Shown one piece after another: positions 1-11,344 of a stretch of 64,000 nucleotides of DNA. The notes under the pieces were generated by a model. It did no database searches. It saw nothing but the letters and a program-made list of their open reading frames with translations, and had not been told where the DNA came from. The translations under genes and the position numbers were made by a program. The DNA is from Dendrolimus kikuchii (taxonomy: Eukaryota; Arthropoda; Insecta; Lepidoptera; Lasiocampidae). The stretch lies in the NCBI GenBank assembly GCA_019925095.2, contig CM034392.1, positions 27,351,887-27,415,886 on the forward strand, read 5' to 3'. Each line of letters begins with the position of its first letter. Within the stretch, counting starts at the first letter, position 1.

Positions 1-159
1 TGTATATTTATAACTTAATAATAATCATACAGTCCATTATTACGTCGAATTTTAATTTCCAAACCCGAGAAGCAACTGCCACCAATAACATTAATGAGTG
101 TTTTCCCCTTAAAAACAGAATATATTTAAAATTAAGTTGGCGTAGTACCCCTTTATTAT

Positions 160-480
160 TATTTTTGTCTTGTTCGTCATTTCTGTCCAGTTTTTTTATT
201 TATTTTCTTTTATTTGTAATAGAACAATGTTCAAATAATTAGTAATTTATTTTGTATAATTTTAAAACAAATGTTTATCGTTTTAATTTGCTTTGTGGAG
301 CCAAGCCGTGGCATCATTTACAGGTACTTGCGGAAGACCAGCGCTGGTTGTGAAACTAGCAATATGCTGAGCAAGAGCCTTTTTAGGACATCACAATTTA
401 TTGTTATATATATTATCATATAAGTCTTTTTGTATCTTGTCCTAAATAAATATATTTTCTTTCTTTCTTTCTTTCCTTGG
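160..480 (+). mobile_element. LINE 3'-end fragment with (TTTC)n tail
   Basis: The segment ends in AATAAATATATTTTC followed by a short TTTC run, as expected of a non-LTR retrotransposon 3' tail. An inverted relative lies at 41440-42180; both share GCTGAGCAAGAGCC-like and ACAATTTATTGT blocks. No coding remnant is visible. The clade (Jockey or CR1-like) is inference from the tail type. Positions 1-160 and 480-740 show nothing I can name. Confidence 0.5.
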
Positions 481-741
481 CGGTGTCGAAATACAGGCTG
501 GCAAAATAATGTAGATAATAATAGGGGCGCCACTTTCGCAAGTTTGTTTAAACTCTCAACTCCAATTAGGTCTAGAGTAATTTCGATACTTACGAGTCAT
601 TTTTAGTACGACATCAAACATCGTGTAAGTATCAAGTTGCTTTAGTTACGACATACGCATTTTGTCAACATAGCCTATGATGTTTACTTTAATAATAATG
701 ACTACAATACTATAACACGTTGCGATAGTTGACACGAGAAT

Positions 742-1387
742 TATTTGATTGAAAAAAAACTTCGTTTAAAAAAACCGACTTCAAAAACTAAAAAACTAAA
801 AAATATAAAATGACTTATTTCTAAAGCTATTATTATTAATATATATTATCTAAAACATCTTGAAGTCGGTGCAAAGTAAAACATAAAAATTACTATATTT
901 TGAAATTTACTCGGTCGAAGTCGGTTTTTTTAATTTTTTGTTACTTTTTAGTGTCTAGCTATGTATGGGTAGATGTACGAAAGGTGCCGCGCTCCTTAAA
1001 AAATATAGGTCGCAAGAAATGGGAACAAAAAGATATTCGTAAAATGAAAACTACTGGGCCTAACTATGCTAAATTTTTAGGGAACCAAATGGCAACTATT
1101 CCGCATCAAACTAAATAAGAATCACGTAAATCAGATCATAAATCTCAGCGTAATCCGTGTACATATGGAACGGAATGGAAAATTTTACATAAAAAATGTT
1201 CATGAAATGAAAACTACTGGGCCAAACAATGCCAAATTTTTAGCGAACCAAATGGCAACTATTCCGCATCAAACTAAACAAGAATCACGTAAATCGGATC
1301 ATAAATCTCGGAGTAATCGGTGAACATACATAAAAAAAAGATCCCGACGAATTGAGAACCTCCTCCTCTTTTTGAAGTCGGTTAAAA
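742..1387 (+). repeat. GAAGTCGG repeat element, copy 1
   Basis: The segment carries inverted ends of the type ACCGACTTCAAAA and TTGAAGTCGGTTAAA. Inside are two imperfect tandem blocks with GGCAACTATTCCGCATCAAA (about 1086 and 1252). Relatives lie at 15320-15860, 20275-20351 and 55616-56180. It looks like a non-autonomous element; mechanism and superfamily are not established. Positions 1388-1620 are AT-rich and unrecognised. Confidence 0.55.
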
Positions 1388-1620
1388 AGAAGCTAAACTA
1401 ACCATTACAAACCTATCATGTCGGCTGTTCTTTGATAAATATCGTAGAATTATAACGAAGCAATGTTTGCACTATAGATCCTTGGTAAACTTCAAAAATC
1501 ACTGCTCACGTGAAACTTGGTATTGTTACATAGGTATATAGTTATTTTTTAGCGGATTTTAGACTTGAATCAAAGTTAAAATTAAAATAACATGGATAAA
1601 TTTGCTTTGTTTATGTTTGA

Positions 1621-2394
1621 CTAGCTGTGCCCGCGACGTTGTCCGCGTGGAATTTGCTTTAAAATCCTCCGATTTTGAAACATTCTTCATTGGTGCTCCG
1701 CTCCTATTGGTCTTAGCGTGATGATATATAGCCTATATTCCTCGATAAATGGGCTATCAAACACTGAAAGAATTTTTCAAATCAGACCAGTAGTTCCTGA
1801 GATTAGCGCGTTCAATCAAACAATATTAGTATATTTGGCTACAACACTAATACTTACATTTTAAATATCGCGATATCTTTTGAATGAAACGTCCGAATTG
1901 AATAATTCAAAAAGTTCTAGAGAGGTAGTGAATTCGTCTTGAATATGGAGTAATTTATTTTGATAAGGATTAATACCAAGGTACAGAATAAAGAGTTTTT
2001 GAAGCGACGGCATTTTAATAATTTAAAAAAATAAAAGAAAACACTTATTGTGAGATAACTACAATAGTTAGACGTATGGTTACGCAATATTTTTTGTAGA
2101 CAATTATATGTTCTGCAAAGTGGTATAACATTGTTTTTTTCTATAATCAATAGTTTTCGCAGCGCACGCCGTGTAAGGATTTTTTCGGGTGATTTTTTTA
2201 CACCTTGGGTTACATTATCGGACTTTTAGTGAGGATCCCTAATTTTTTTGAAAATATAATATAGCCTATATAGCCTTCCTCGATAAATGTACTATTCAAC
2301 ACTGAAAGAATTTTTCAAATCGGACCAGCGGTTTCTGAGATTAGTGCATTTAAACAAACAAACAAACTCTTCAGCTTTATAATATTAGTATAGA
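1621..2394 (-). mobile_element. Non-autonomous Helitron (Hel-1, long form)
   Basis: On the minus strand the element starts TCTATACTAATATTATAAAG and ends GGGCACAGCTAG followed by T, fitting Helitron 5' TC and 3' CTAG ends inserted between A and T without a target duplication. Near-identical long copies lie at 8228-8997, 24147-24908 and 42194-42952; short forms at 36053-36303 and 58327-58562. No Rep/helicase frame is present. Confidence 0.8.
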
Positions 2395-2420
2395 TAAAAT
2401 TTTCTTATCTACTTTAGGAA

Positions 2421-2515
2421 GAGGCAACAAAACAACCCATAACGAGGTGGTGTGTCAATTGTCCGTATAGAGTATGTAACAACCTTGGACGCGTTCCGCT
2501 AATAGCTCACAACGC
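2421..2515 (+). repeat. Highly diverged SINE-A fragment
   Basis: The order of blocks (AAGAGGCAACAAAACAACCC, GAGGTGGT, GTATGTAACAACCTTGGA, GTTCCG) follows the SINE-A consensus but with many substitutions. It appears to be the oldest SINE-A relic here. Positions 2516-2845 are not recognised; the frame at 2529-2711 on the minus strand has no known motif. Confidence 0.45.
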
Positions 2516-2847
2516 CCAAAATGCTCCGTCAATCGTTCCATATGGCGACCACGGTCGTTGTGGTCGTGGCGAAAACATCATTTTCGATCACACAGCGCTC
2601 ACAACAACCCATGTCAAGAGCTGAGTCGAAGAGGGCGTTGACCACAGAGCATTGATTCTCTCTATCGGTTGACATTAAAAAAGGCGCGATTTTCAAATCA
2701 ACCAATGACATTTGTGTATTTCGTCGTTGATATCAACGCCCCATAATCCGTTCCACTAGAGTTTTTGATTGTAATGTCGACAAGCAAGTACCATTTTATT
2801 AACAGCTAAGTATGACTGCATCTAATTACTACTATATTTTTTTTTTT

Positions 2848-3010
2848 AACAACTCTACGGACTCGAGTTCCGTACCCTTTTTAACAACTTAATTTCTATG
2901 AAAGTTTTTAGAGTACATACACGCTTATTGTTTATTTTTGTTACTGTGTGTGACATTAATTTAGTGATTTTTATGTTGTGGTGTACCTTACTACTATATT
3001 AAACAGACTC
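2848..3010 (+). repeat. Repeat family Y fragment
   Basis: It shares AACAACTCTACGGACTCGAG, TACCCTTTTTAACAACTTAA and TGTGACATTAATTTA blocks with 47345-48300 (plus) and 59636-59955 (minus). Those copies extend further, so this one is truncated. Nature unknown. Confidence 0.5.
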
Positions 3011-3099
3011 TAAAATTACACATAATTATCATATGCCTATAGCCTCTAAATACTGCGGTTTCTATTGACCACTTATTTACCACATTTCCTGTTGACTAG

Positions 3100-3480
3100 C
3101 CTTTAGGATGGGATAGAGGGAAAAGGATAGGCCCGATGGGACAAAGGGGATAATACAAAGGGGATGGGACAAAGGGATTGGGACAAAAGGAATGGGACAA
3201 AGGGGATAGGATAAAGAGCATGGGATAAAGGGTTGGAATAAAGAGATGGGACAAGAAGGATGGTACATAGGGGATGGGACAAAGGGGTTGGGATAAAAGG
3301 GATGGGACAAAGGGGATAGGACAACAGGTGTGGGATAAAGGGGATAGGGTAAAGGGTTGGGAAAAGATGTGGGATAAAGTGGTTAGGACAAAAGGGATGG
3401 GACAAAGGAGATATGACAAAGGGGGTGGGACTTAGGGGATGGCATAGAAGAGATGGATGGGAATAAAATAGGAGGAGAAA
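3100..3480. repeat. GGGATAAAGG/GGGACAAAGG minisatellite
   Basis: About 380 bp is built of degenerate 12-15 bp units of the form GGGACAAAGGGGAT and GGGATAAAGGGGTT. Three overlapping minus frames rich in Pro, Ser, Leu and Phe are the expected by-product of such a repeat and are not genes. Positions 3481-3700 show nothing specific. Confidence 0.9.
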
Positions 3481-3706
3481 GTCAGCCATCGCAACTCCCT
3501 GTGTTAGGGTTTTTTATGGTCCTATAGCCAAAAAACGCAAATAGGAGACGTTTGCTGCCTCTACGGAAACCCTTACTATGCCCGGAGCGCTAAGCACTTA
3601 TCTAATTTATTGACAAAATGTATTATATTTTATCCAAAGTATGATTTTTTCTGATGCATGTCATATTAGTCATATTTTTTTTTTATAAAAAATTGAAATC
3701 CATGAT

Positions 3707-4020
3707 TATCCGTGCAAGAACGGAGAAAGAATACAAATTGCTGCGGCCGGGCGGCCTGTCGTAAGAGGCGACTTAACAACCCACAGCCAGGTGGTAGGGC
3801 ATTTGCCCGACTGGATGGCCACCACCCCTGGTCTAAAGTATGTCGCCATAACAACCTTGAGTGTTGTGTTCCGGCAATAGTGACCAGGTTCCAGTTTCCC
3901 TTAAGAGAGCAGCAGCGCATTTGTAGCACCTTTGGTGTTACAAATGTACATAGGCGATGGTAACCTCTTTCCATCAAGTGGGCCGTCTGCCTGTCTGCTG
4001 ATCTCCTGCAATAAAAAAAA
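3707..4020 (+). mobile_element. SINE-A, near full length
   Basis: Starts at the family's fixed 5' end (ATCCGTGCA, then ACGGAGAAAGAATACAA), runs through GCCTGTCGTAAGAGGCGACT and CCATAACAACCTTGAG, and ends GTCTGCTGATCTCCTGCAAT followed by A8. About 21 loci of this roughly 315-bp family are in the window, most sharing both ends and an A tail. No clear tRNA box A/B pair is seen, so whether it is a true SINE or a fixed-length LINE tail is unresolved. Positions 4021-4375 are unrecognised. Confidence 0.8.
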
Positions 4021-4379
4021 ATTGACAAGTTCGAAAATGATATCCACAGGTGTTATTACTCTTGAGATGAATTCAAATGTAGCAGACAATGTAATTTTAT
4101 TTTATAAAGATATAGAATGAAAATCAGTAAATCGTTGAACGTAGGCGGGGACAGCACGATGGTTCCTACGTATAGTGATTCAACGAACATTTTCAGATAT
4201 TTAGACTTTTTGATGGATTTGTTTACTAGAAAAAGCTTAAGTACCTATCTGTGCATTTTAAAAGAACCAGACTTATACTGAATAAGTCTCGATCTGGATC
4301 TTTATGGTGGTTCATCAGGTAGTCCCATTTAATCATGATCATATCATATCATTCCCCATAGCAACAAATCGAAGGCGGC

Positions 4380-4740
4380 CTATTTTTTTCAGGCGGGGTG
4401 AAATGCTATTTACGCACGATACCGGGTCCTTTGCAAGGGATTAGACCATAGTCGCTCATGGAGGCATTCCCAGAAGGGGCAATCCTAACAGTAATCGACC
4501 GGCTCGTGTGGAGACTCGATCCCAAATGGCTAATAACCACTAAAACCAGCCTCCTCCGATGCCCCGCGTTTATGGCAGGAAAGACATGAGACTTAGAACG
4601 TAGTTACGACCACGCCGATCCAAGCGCAATAAGTGCCTGAGAAAGCCCCTGGAAGAGCTAACTTACTTCGACGACAGGGGTGAAGACTCCTCTGCTCAAC
4701 CAAAGGCGGCTCTGCGGCGAGTGCGGTCATGTGATGCGGT
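4380..4740 (-). mobile_element. R1-like LINE 3' UTR fragment
   Basis: Read on the minus strand, it matches the 3' UTR of the R1-like element at 61106-61968 (shared ACCGGGTCCTT, GATTAGACCA-like, CCACTAAAACC and GCTTATGG-like blocks) and ends in an A-rich tail near 4380. Coding sequence is missing or too diverged. Confidence 0.55.
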
Positions 4741-4819
4741 CACTCAACTGCACGAGTCATCTGCGTCGTCAACAAGAGGCGAAGCAATATATAACGCCAA
4801 GAGACATAGCCCCCCTATA

Positions 4820-5180
4820 GAATAGACTAGGCGTGTTGCTGGGAGGTTCTTTCGCCGTTTCTTCTCTCCCAGCCATAAAACGTTGCGAAACGGCAGTAAG
4901 ATAGCGTAGGCCGCCGCGAACCGCCGATCCCGGTCCGTTGGGATCCTTCCCACGGGCTTTATATTGCCCGTCGCCTGTTCTCAATTAGGGCATTGTGTCG
5001 CGCCCTATGGTGGGCATCATTAGATTCATCCCCCTCTTGTGGCAACAGTCCAGCCGAGGTAAAACTGCCTAGGGAGCTCCCTCGACCAAGTAGAACCCCG
5101 GGATCGAGCGCCCCGAAAACCCCGATATAGTTGTGAGGTCTTCGGACCAACAACATAAAGTCAAGTCCATTAAAAAAAAA
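4820..5180 (+). mobile_element. SINE-C with hairpin core and A tail
   Basis: Starts AATAGACTAG then GTGTTGCTGGGA, contains the stem CCGTTTC (4855-4861) and GAAACGG (4887-4893), and ends CATAAAGTCAAGTCCATT plus A9. A second copy with the same start and tail lies inverted at 37547-37933, where it has a 13-bp target duplication. The duplication here is doubtful (AAGAGACATAG versus AAGAGATGCAG). Frames through it are not conserved coding. Confidence 0.65.
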
Positions 5181-5390
5181 GGAAGAGATGCAGTAAGATC
5201 ACCATCGAGACCAGACGGTTATTTAGTATTCGCGAAATCAAACGGCGGCACTCTGCCCTTTGAAGTTCTTAAAGTCAAAGCCGTTCTTTATTTTAATCTG
5301 TATCCCATGGGTAACGTTAAAATCAGTGAATATCAAAATATTGTATATATCAGTAATAAATTATTTAATTATTATTATTATTAATTATTT

Positions 5391-5700
5391 ATCCCTGCAG
5401 GAACGGAGAAAGAATACAATTTCCTGCGGCCGAGCGGCCTGTCGTAAGAGGCGACTTAACAACCTACAGCCAGGTGGTAGGGCATTTGCTCGACTGGATG
5501 GCGACCACCCCTGGTCTAGATTAGCCGCTATAACAACCTTGTGTTGTGTTCCGGCATTAGTGACCAGGTTCCAGTCTCCTTTAAGAGAGCAGCAGCACAT
5601 TTGTAGCAACTTCGATGTTGCAAATGTTCATAGGCAATGATAACCGCTTTCCATCAAGTGGGCCGTCTGCCTGTCTGCTGAACACCTGCAATAAAAAAAA
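5391..5700 (+). mobile_element. SINE-A, near full length
   Basis: Begins at CCCTGCAGGAACGGAG (slightly altered 5' end) and ends CTCCTGCAAT-like sequence plus A9. It has small internal losses around 5515-5545. Confidence 0.8.
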
Positions 5701-5709
5701 AATATGATT

Positions 5710-5755
5710 TTACAATGCGGCGTTTGGGTTTTTTAGAAACCCACCGCATAATAGA
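5710..5755. repeat. Short GC-rich hairpin
   Basis: ATGCGG...GGGTTT pairs with AAACCC...CCGCAT across a short loop, directly after the SINE-A tail. It may be the end of another element; 5756-6090 is otherwise unrecognised. Confidence 0.4.
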
Positions 5756-6092
5756 AGAGGGGGAGGTCGGCCGCCGAATAGATTAGAATTCTACAGTTGA
5801 CTCACTATACGTAGGGGCCATCGAGAAGAGGCCCTCTAACAAGATCTCATTAGGCTTCGCGGTTCAATGCACTCGTTCAATCCAGTGAACACAACTAACA
5901 CTCCTTACCTATTTTGTCCTTTTTTACATTGTTAAAGTAGTGATTTTCATATTGCTCTTATACTCAAGACGACAGTCTTATTTATTTCTTAATTTATTTA
6001 TGAACTGAAAGTAATTTTAACGTCTACATAACAAAGTCATTATTCATGGGTTGACAATGATTTTGCTCTATTCATGCAGCGATAAATTATAT

Positions 6093-6487
6093 TGTTACGA
6101 CCTACACGCCGACAAAAGTAGATTCACACCTGCATACCGTAAAAGCACACTTCATTACCTTTCCGCATTGTGATTAGAAAACAGCCCATTGTGTATTGTA
6201 ATATTTTATGGCAATCATTAGCCAGCTGTGTCGAACTGATTCTAAGAAATTTGGTCTACGCTTTCGGGCAGCCATATTGTATCGGTGCAGTATAAAGCAA
6301 TGGCCCAATGGAGAGATCGGCAGTCTAGCGATAGCCACAAGCGAAGCAAGACGTTAGTGAAGAACTTTGCGACTGGTTGTGTACAGTTATATTTGTACCT
6401 GTGTTATATATACGTGTTTGTATAGTTCTAATAAATTCTATAAATAATTCCAATGGAATTTCAATTCGGGTCCTGCAACTCGTAACA
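6093..6487 (+). mobile_element. Solo LTR (gypsy-like), 4-bp duplication
   Basis: The element opens TGTTACGACC and closes CTCGTAACA, is flanked by ATAT on both sides (6089-6092, 6488-6491), has a TATAAAGCAATGG promoter-like block near 6293 and an AATAAATTC polyadenylation-like block near 6430. No internal region follows, so it is a solo LTR left by LTR-LTR recombination. Related copies: 7433-7735, 30154-30622, 48628-49019, 51789-51866, 58782-59254. A 4-bp duplication fits Ty3/gypsy but does not prove it. Confidence 0.8.
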
Positions 6488-6644
6488 ATATGTTAATTCA
6501 CCCGGTTAAATTAAGTGTAACTGCGGGGATGATTTATAACTCAACAATAAAAAAGACGCATACAATAAAGGCAGAGGTAAATCTAAGAAAAGTTTGCTGT
6601 AGGTAATATTAAAGGAATATAGTTCTTCGATCTGATCCCGTCAT

Positions 6645-6895
6645 CAGTCTTCCATCATCGGATAACCAGACGCACCATGCGGCATCGATATATGGAGGAT
6701 ATCCCACCTATAAGAACGAAGCGCTTTGCATCTAGCTCCATCATACCCACCGCAAAGGAGTGGAACTCATTGCCGGAGTCTGTCTTTCCCGATACCCATA
6801 ACCTGGGTGTCTTCAAGGCCCGTGTGAATAGGTACCTTCTAGGGAAGCATGCTTCATCAGAGACCAAATCTTCGCTCCTCATAAGGCGATAATAT
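6645..6895 (+). pseudogene. Non-LTR reverse transcriptase C-terminal remnant
   Basis: An open stretch ending with TAA at 6890-6892 reads ...[40 protein letters not shown]. This is the WNSLP / FK..V..YL signature at the C-terminus of Jockey/CR1-type ORF2 proteins, which act at target-primed reverse transcription. Upstream the frame meets a stop near 6635, so only about 75-80 residues survive of a protein normally near 900. The 3' UTR may run to about 6960. Clade assignment is family knowledge; the signature is seen directly. Confidence 0.7.
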
Positions 6896-7432
6896 GGTCA
6901 AACGCGAATCTATATTACAATAATAAAACTTGAGAGGTGTCAAGGGACACCCGGATGGAACGAAGTTCCTTTCGATTAATTAGTGAACGAATTGTAATAA
7001 TTTTTGATTTTTTTTAAGTTAAAAAACAATTATATTATTTATTATGTACAAAAAACCTGTATACACTCAACAAAAATAATCGTCGCGACACTACACTGTT
7101 CGATGCGAAATAGAAAGACGAAACGACAATAACTGGCTTGCTTTCTATGAGGGAGAGAGACAGACAGAGAAACACGCGCACGCCGCACGGCTTACAACTA
7201 TAGCAAAAAGTGTCGTTACAACTTTTGGTCTTAATTTTTTTCGTCCAGCCCCTTTCGCAACGCGCGATGAGGAACTTCGTTCCAAAATAAAAAAAAATAT
7301 GTATTTGTGTATAGATACGTCATGGTGGTTCAGTGGCAAAGTCATCTGTGTTTCATTCAAATGACGTTAGTGCGAACTCTGATAGCGAGAGAGAGAGAGA
7401 GAAATAGAATTTGATTGTACACCAAAATATTG

Positions 7433-7735
7433 TTACGAGTGCGAGACTCGAATTAAGCCCCCCCCCGTCTCTCAATCAGGCCATCGTTTTATACTGCACA
7501 AATGCAATGTGTCCGCCCGGCAACGTGGACCGAATTTCCTAGAATCAGCTTGTATTTTAAAATCCATAACACCTGGCTAATGATTACAATACAACAATCG
7601 ACTGTTCTCTAGAAACGCATGCCAATAAATAAGTAAACAAAAGAAGACGAACATTTTATGAGTTATTAGTTCAAATGCCGACGGGTAATAAATGTGCTTT
7701 TACAAATATGCAGGTGTGAAGTTGTTTATTACAAA
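7433..7735 (-). mobile_element. LTR fragment (family of 6093-6487)
   Basis: Reads on the minus strand as the 3' part of the same LTR: it ends in TCGCACTCGTAACA at its 3' terminus and has the TATAAAACGATGG-like promoter block. The outer 5' end is not intact near 7735. A C9 run at 7461-7469 is unusual. Positions 6960-7430 hold a GA run (7388-7403) and nothing else I recognise. Confidence 0.65.
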
Positions 7736-7844
7736 AATGGACCATATTTACAATATTTTCTAGGCAATAGAAAATTGAAGAACTTAATATTTCTAATTAG
7801 GTACGTATAATATAATATTTTGGAATATTTATTATAGTCTAATA

Positions 7845-8022
7845 CAATGCAAGAAAACTTAACTTATTCATCTTAACTTAACTTAACTTATCCAGCGAGG
7901 AAACGTAGCCAGCTTTCTGGGCACCTTACCCATAGAAGACGGTGATCTGGGCTCAGTATTCTACTTATAGTCTTGAGGGACTATGAGTAGAATACAATAC
8001 AAATAAGTTAAGTTTTCTAATT
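7845..8022. repeat. Two-level inverted repeat
   Basis: An outer pair AGAAAACTTAACTTATT / AATAAGTTAAGTTTTCT (about 7852 and 8004) encloses an inner hairpin GTATTCTACTTATAGTC / GACTATGAGTAGAATAC with a 5-nt loop near 7975. Between them TAACT repeats occur. It resembles a small foldback element; no coding potential. Confidence 0.6.
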
Positions 8023-8227
8023 AGCTCTCTACAGTTCTAAGGGTGCGAAATGAGTGTTCATAAATTTCGTGAAAAGCTAACCCCGTTTACTTTGATCGGT
8101 TCGATACTTACCGAGCAATGCCGAGTCGTTTCCGATCGGTGAGGTAGCTACAAATCGCTGTCACAAGCACATCCCAAAGAAAAACCGACGACTGAGCCCT
8201 CCCACCCACATCAAAATTGGACCATAA

Positions 8228-8997
8228 TCTATACTAATATTATAAAGCTGAAGAGTTTGTTTGTTTAAACGCGCTAATCTCAGGAACCGCTAGTCCGATT
8301 TGAAAAATTCTTTCAGTGTTGAATAGTAAATTTATCGAGGAAGGCTATAGGCTATATTATATTTTCAAAAAAATTAGGCATCTTTACTAAAAGTCCAATA
8401 ATGTAACGCAAGGTGTAAAAAAATGAACCGAAAAAATCCTTACACGGCGTGCGCTGCGAAAACTATTGATTAGAGAACAAAACAATGTTATACCACTTTA
8501 CAGAACATATAATTGTGTACAAAAAATATCGCGTAACCATATGTCTAACTATTGTAGTTATCTCATAATAAGTGTTTTCTTTTTTTTTAAATAACTAAAA
8601 TGCCGTCGCTTCAAAAACTCTTTATTTTTTATCTTGGTTAATCCTTATCAAAATAAATTACTCCATATTCAAGACGAATTCGATACCTTTCTAGAACTTT
8701 TTGAATTATTCAATTCGGACGTTTCATTCAAAAGATATCGCGATATTTAAAATGTAAGTATTAGTGTTGTAGCCAAATATACTAATATTGTTTGATTGAA
8801 CGCGCTAATCTCAGGAACTACAGGTCTGATTTGAAAAATCCTTTCAGTGTTGGATAGCCCATTTATCGAGGAAGGCTATTATAGGCTATATATCATCACG
8901 CTAAGACCAATAAGAGCGGAGCACCAATGAAGAATGTTTCAAAATCGGAGGGTTTTGAAAGCAAATTCCACGCGGACGACGTCGCGGGCACAGCTAG
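8228..8997 (+). mobile_element. Non-autonomous Helitron (Hel-1, long form)
   Basis: 5' TCTATACTAATATTATAAAG after A, 3' GGGCACAGCTAG before T. The 3' end directly abuts a truncated Hel-2 copy. See 1621-2394 for the family. Confidence 0.8.
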
Positions 8998-8999
8998 TT

Positions 9000-9655
9000 T
9001 AAATTATAAGTTTGAACATTATTAAGGTTCTGTTGTCAAAGACTATACTTCTATTATAACAGATTTCGCCAAGGCTACACTGTTTATTTGACTTTAACAA
9101 TAAACAAAAGAGTATATATGCGTGTGTGTGTCAAATACATGATAATGTGTGTAATGTTTCTTTTTATAGATTTAAAATGTATTTATTATGTATAACTGAC
9201 ATAAATATATTAGACATTATTAATTTTAATTGTATTCAATAATTGATTGTAATATTTTTATAAATAAATATTGCAATGTTTTAATTTTGCACGCCCAATT
9301 ATGGGACGAATGCTTTGACAGTGTAAAAACCGTAACAACTTTGTACATGCATTACGCAATAAAATATATTCTATTCTATTCTATAATGTCAAAGACTACT
9401 TCTATAATCACAGATTTCGCCAAGGCAACAATAAACGAAAGAGTATATATGCGTGTGTGTGTCAAATACATGGTAATGTGTGTAATATTTTTTTTTATTG
9501 ATATAATGTATTTTTTATGCATAATTTAAAAAAATATTAGCATTCTGCACTCCGTCCCTGTATAAACTATAAGTGTGCGAAGTTTCATACTCCCCGTCTG
9601 CGCAATTTTCGTAAAAAGGGGTTCAAAGATTTTGCTTCACGTATTGATATATAGA
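9000..9655 (-). mobile_element. Helitron-like Hel-2, 3'-truncated, internal duplication
   Basis: On the minus strand it begins TCTATATATCAATACGTGAA, as Hel-2 at 52971-53255 does. Its 3' CTAG end is missing where Hel-1 abuts it. A segment with GATTTCGCCAAGGC and GAGTATATATGCGTGTGTGT occurs twice (about 9060-9170 and 9412-9500), so part was duplicated internally. Confidence 0.6.
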
Positions 9656-9783
9656 TAAATAAATACCCTGGACATGATGCTCTGACTGACAATATATCGC
9701 TATTGACGATAGCATTTGGATGACGCGCCAAGGATATTTATCAAGGATATAAATATTAAAGATTTTCTTAACTAAAGCCCCTA

Positions 9784-10235
9784 CAAAAATAATAGTTTAA
9801 AAAAAATTAAAAATACGCTTTTTAGAAAATCCAACTAAAAAGTAGAAAATAAATTTGAATTAAAAATACATACATACACAACTTCACGCCAGTTCCCTTG
9901 CGGGGTAGGCACGAACGACAGAGCGCCATTTAGGCTTATTCTTACACACCTCACTTGCTTCATTGACATTCATAACTCTTGTCATGCACGCTCGTCTGTT
10001 CTTAAGGCTACTGACATCACCTTCTGCTAGTACACGATCAATTTGATCATGGAAGGTGAATTAAAAATAGTGTAAGAAAAAATGATTTTATTGTAAAAAA
10101 AGCGTGGGGTGCATGGTATCAATAGTTTGAAAAGCACCCCACCACTATTTTTAATTCAAATTTATTAAAATTTATTTTCTATTTTTTAGTTGGATTTTCT
10201 AAAAAGCGTATTTTTTAGCTATTTTAAACTATTAA
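9784..10235. mobile_element. Foldback/MITE with ~90-bp inverted arms
   Basis: The left arm (about 9789-9868, continued 10058-10072) and right arm (about 10140-10228) are reverse complements over blocks such as TTTTTAGAAAATCCAACTAA and GAATTAAAAATAGTG. The short loop contains a smaller hairpin TGGGGTGC / GCACCCCA. An RTE tail splits the left arm. No transposase; non-autonomous. Confidence 0.75.
9869..10057 (-). mobile_element. RTE 3' end inside foldback element
   Basis: A minus-strand RTE tail (TATG repeat at the left, AYPA and NRRA-type coding blocks to the right) is flanked by the 12-bp duplication GAATTAAAAATA at 9857-9868 and 10058-10069. This shows target-primed insertion of a 5'-truncated copy of only 189 bp. 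Confidence 0.85.
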
Positions 10236-10379
10236 TTATTTTTCATTTTTTAGTGATTATTTAGTGATTTAATTCCCTTCTCCGTGGAAACTTTGAAAAA
10301 AGAATTAAATACAGTACTTATGATAAAATGGAACGTTATGTAAAAATAAGCTTTTTTAAAAAGGTTTTTAAATACAAGC

Positions 10380-10615
10380 TTTTGAGATCCTGCATATCGT
10401 GTAGCAGCAGAGTGCTAGCCAAGACAAGTAAAACGAGCCCAAACACGACGGGTCTATCTTGTTTAGTACAGGAGTTCCTATGGCCACCTTCCGACTCCAT
10501 CATCAGATCAGCTGCATGGTACCATACTATTGCATTGTCACGCGATATACACATACGTGCAAAATTTCAGTTCAATCGGAAACCGGGAAGTCGATCAAAT
10601 TTAACTTGAAACATT
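10380..10615 (+). repeat. Lepidopteran-type interspersed repeat
   Basis: Contains GGAGTTCCTATGGCCACCTT, CGACTCCATCATCAGATCAG and CAATCGGAAACCGGGAAGT, blocks I recognise from widespread lepidopteran repeats. The 93-codon frame across it is accidental. Positions 10616-10870 are unrecognised. Confidence 0.5.
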
Positions 10616-10874
10616 CCGTTACGTACTAACATACGTATGAAACTGATAAAAGCGTATAAATAAGATTAATTTACATTGAACAATAGTTTTCGATTTAAAC
10701 TAATATTTCAGAAATATGATAAAATATACCGGGTCTCTGGGGCCCACGTCATCGCGCGGGTTAAGCTCAAAACCCGATGAACCGAAGTATGCCGAGCGAA
10801 GAATAATGCTCTCCTTAGAACCCGTAATTTGTCACGATAAGTTTGTAGATGTACTGATCGGCTGGTTGGTCACC

Positions 10875-11335
10875 GCAATTAGGCACATAATGACACCCAT
10901 AATCAAACTGTGAGTAAAAAAAATTATAACTCACTAGTGAGTTATAGATTTTTTTTAAATTTTATTGGTTGAGTTGCTTTGTTCTTAAAAAAGTTTTTAT
11001 TCAAAAAAAAAGGTCGTGTTCTATAGAACATATAAATTAATGTTCCTATTGCTTGCTCATTTCATGCAACTTCTTATTTAAATAGATAATTTTAACTCGT
11101 ACGTGTTTAACAAATAAAACTTTCACTCATATATAACTTTTTTTGTCTACTAAATAAAATGAGTTTTTGTTGTTATTTTATTCACAAGTGTGTTGAAAAA
11201 CGTCGTATGATACACGTGTGTATTGATGATTACCGTCCTCGGTTCTCTTAAGACCCTCGCCTACGGCTCGAGACTCAATGGCGCCTCGGCGGTAATCACC
11301 AATGTTACACACTAGTACCATAATGTACTATTATT
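10875..11335 (+). repeat. Repeat family P, plus copy
   Basis: About 460 bp is closely similar to the inverted segment 33985-34440. It has the palindrome ACTCACTAGTGAGT (about 10930) and a terminal hairpin GATTACCG...CGGTAATC (about 11228-11302) with ACACGTGTGTATT flanks. It may be a DNA transposon without coding capacity; ends are not defined. Confidence 0.6.
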
Positions 11336-11344
11336 TAGGACAAA

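Noticed and set aside
3077..3489. Three overlapping minus frames rich in Pro/Ser/Leu
   Set aside because: They are translations of the GGGATAAAGG minisatellite in all three frames, with no start context or domain.
10328..10609. 93-codon open frame
   Set aside because: It lies over a known type of interspersed repeat (CGACTCCATCATCAGATCAG) and shows no domain.
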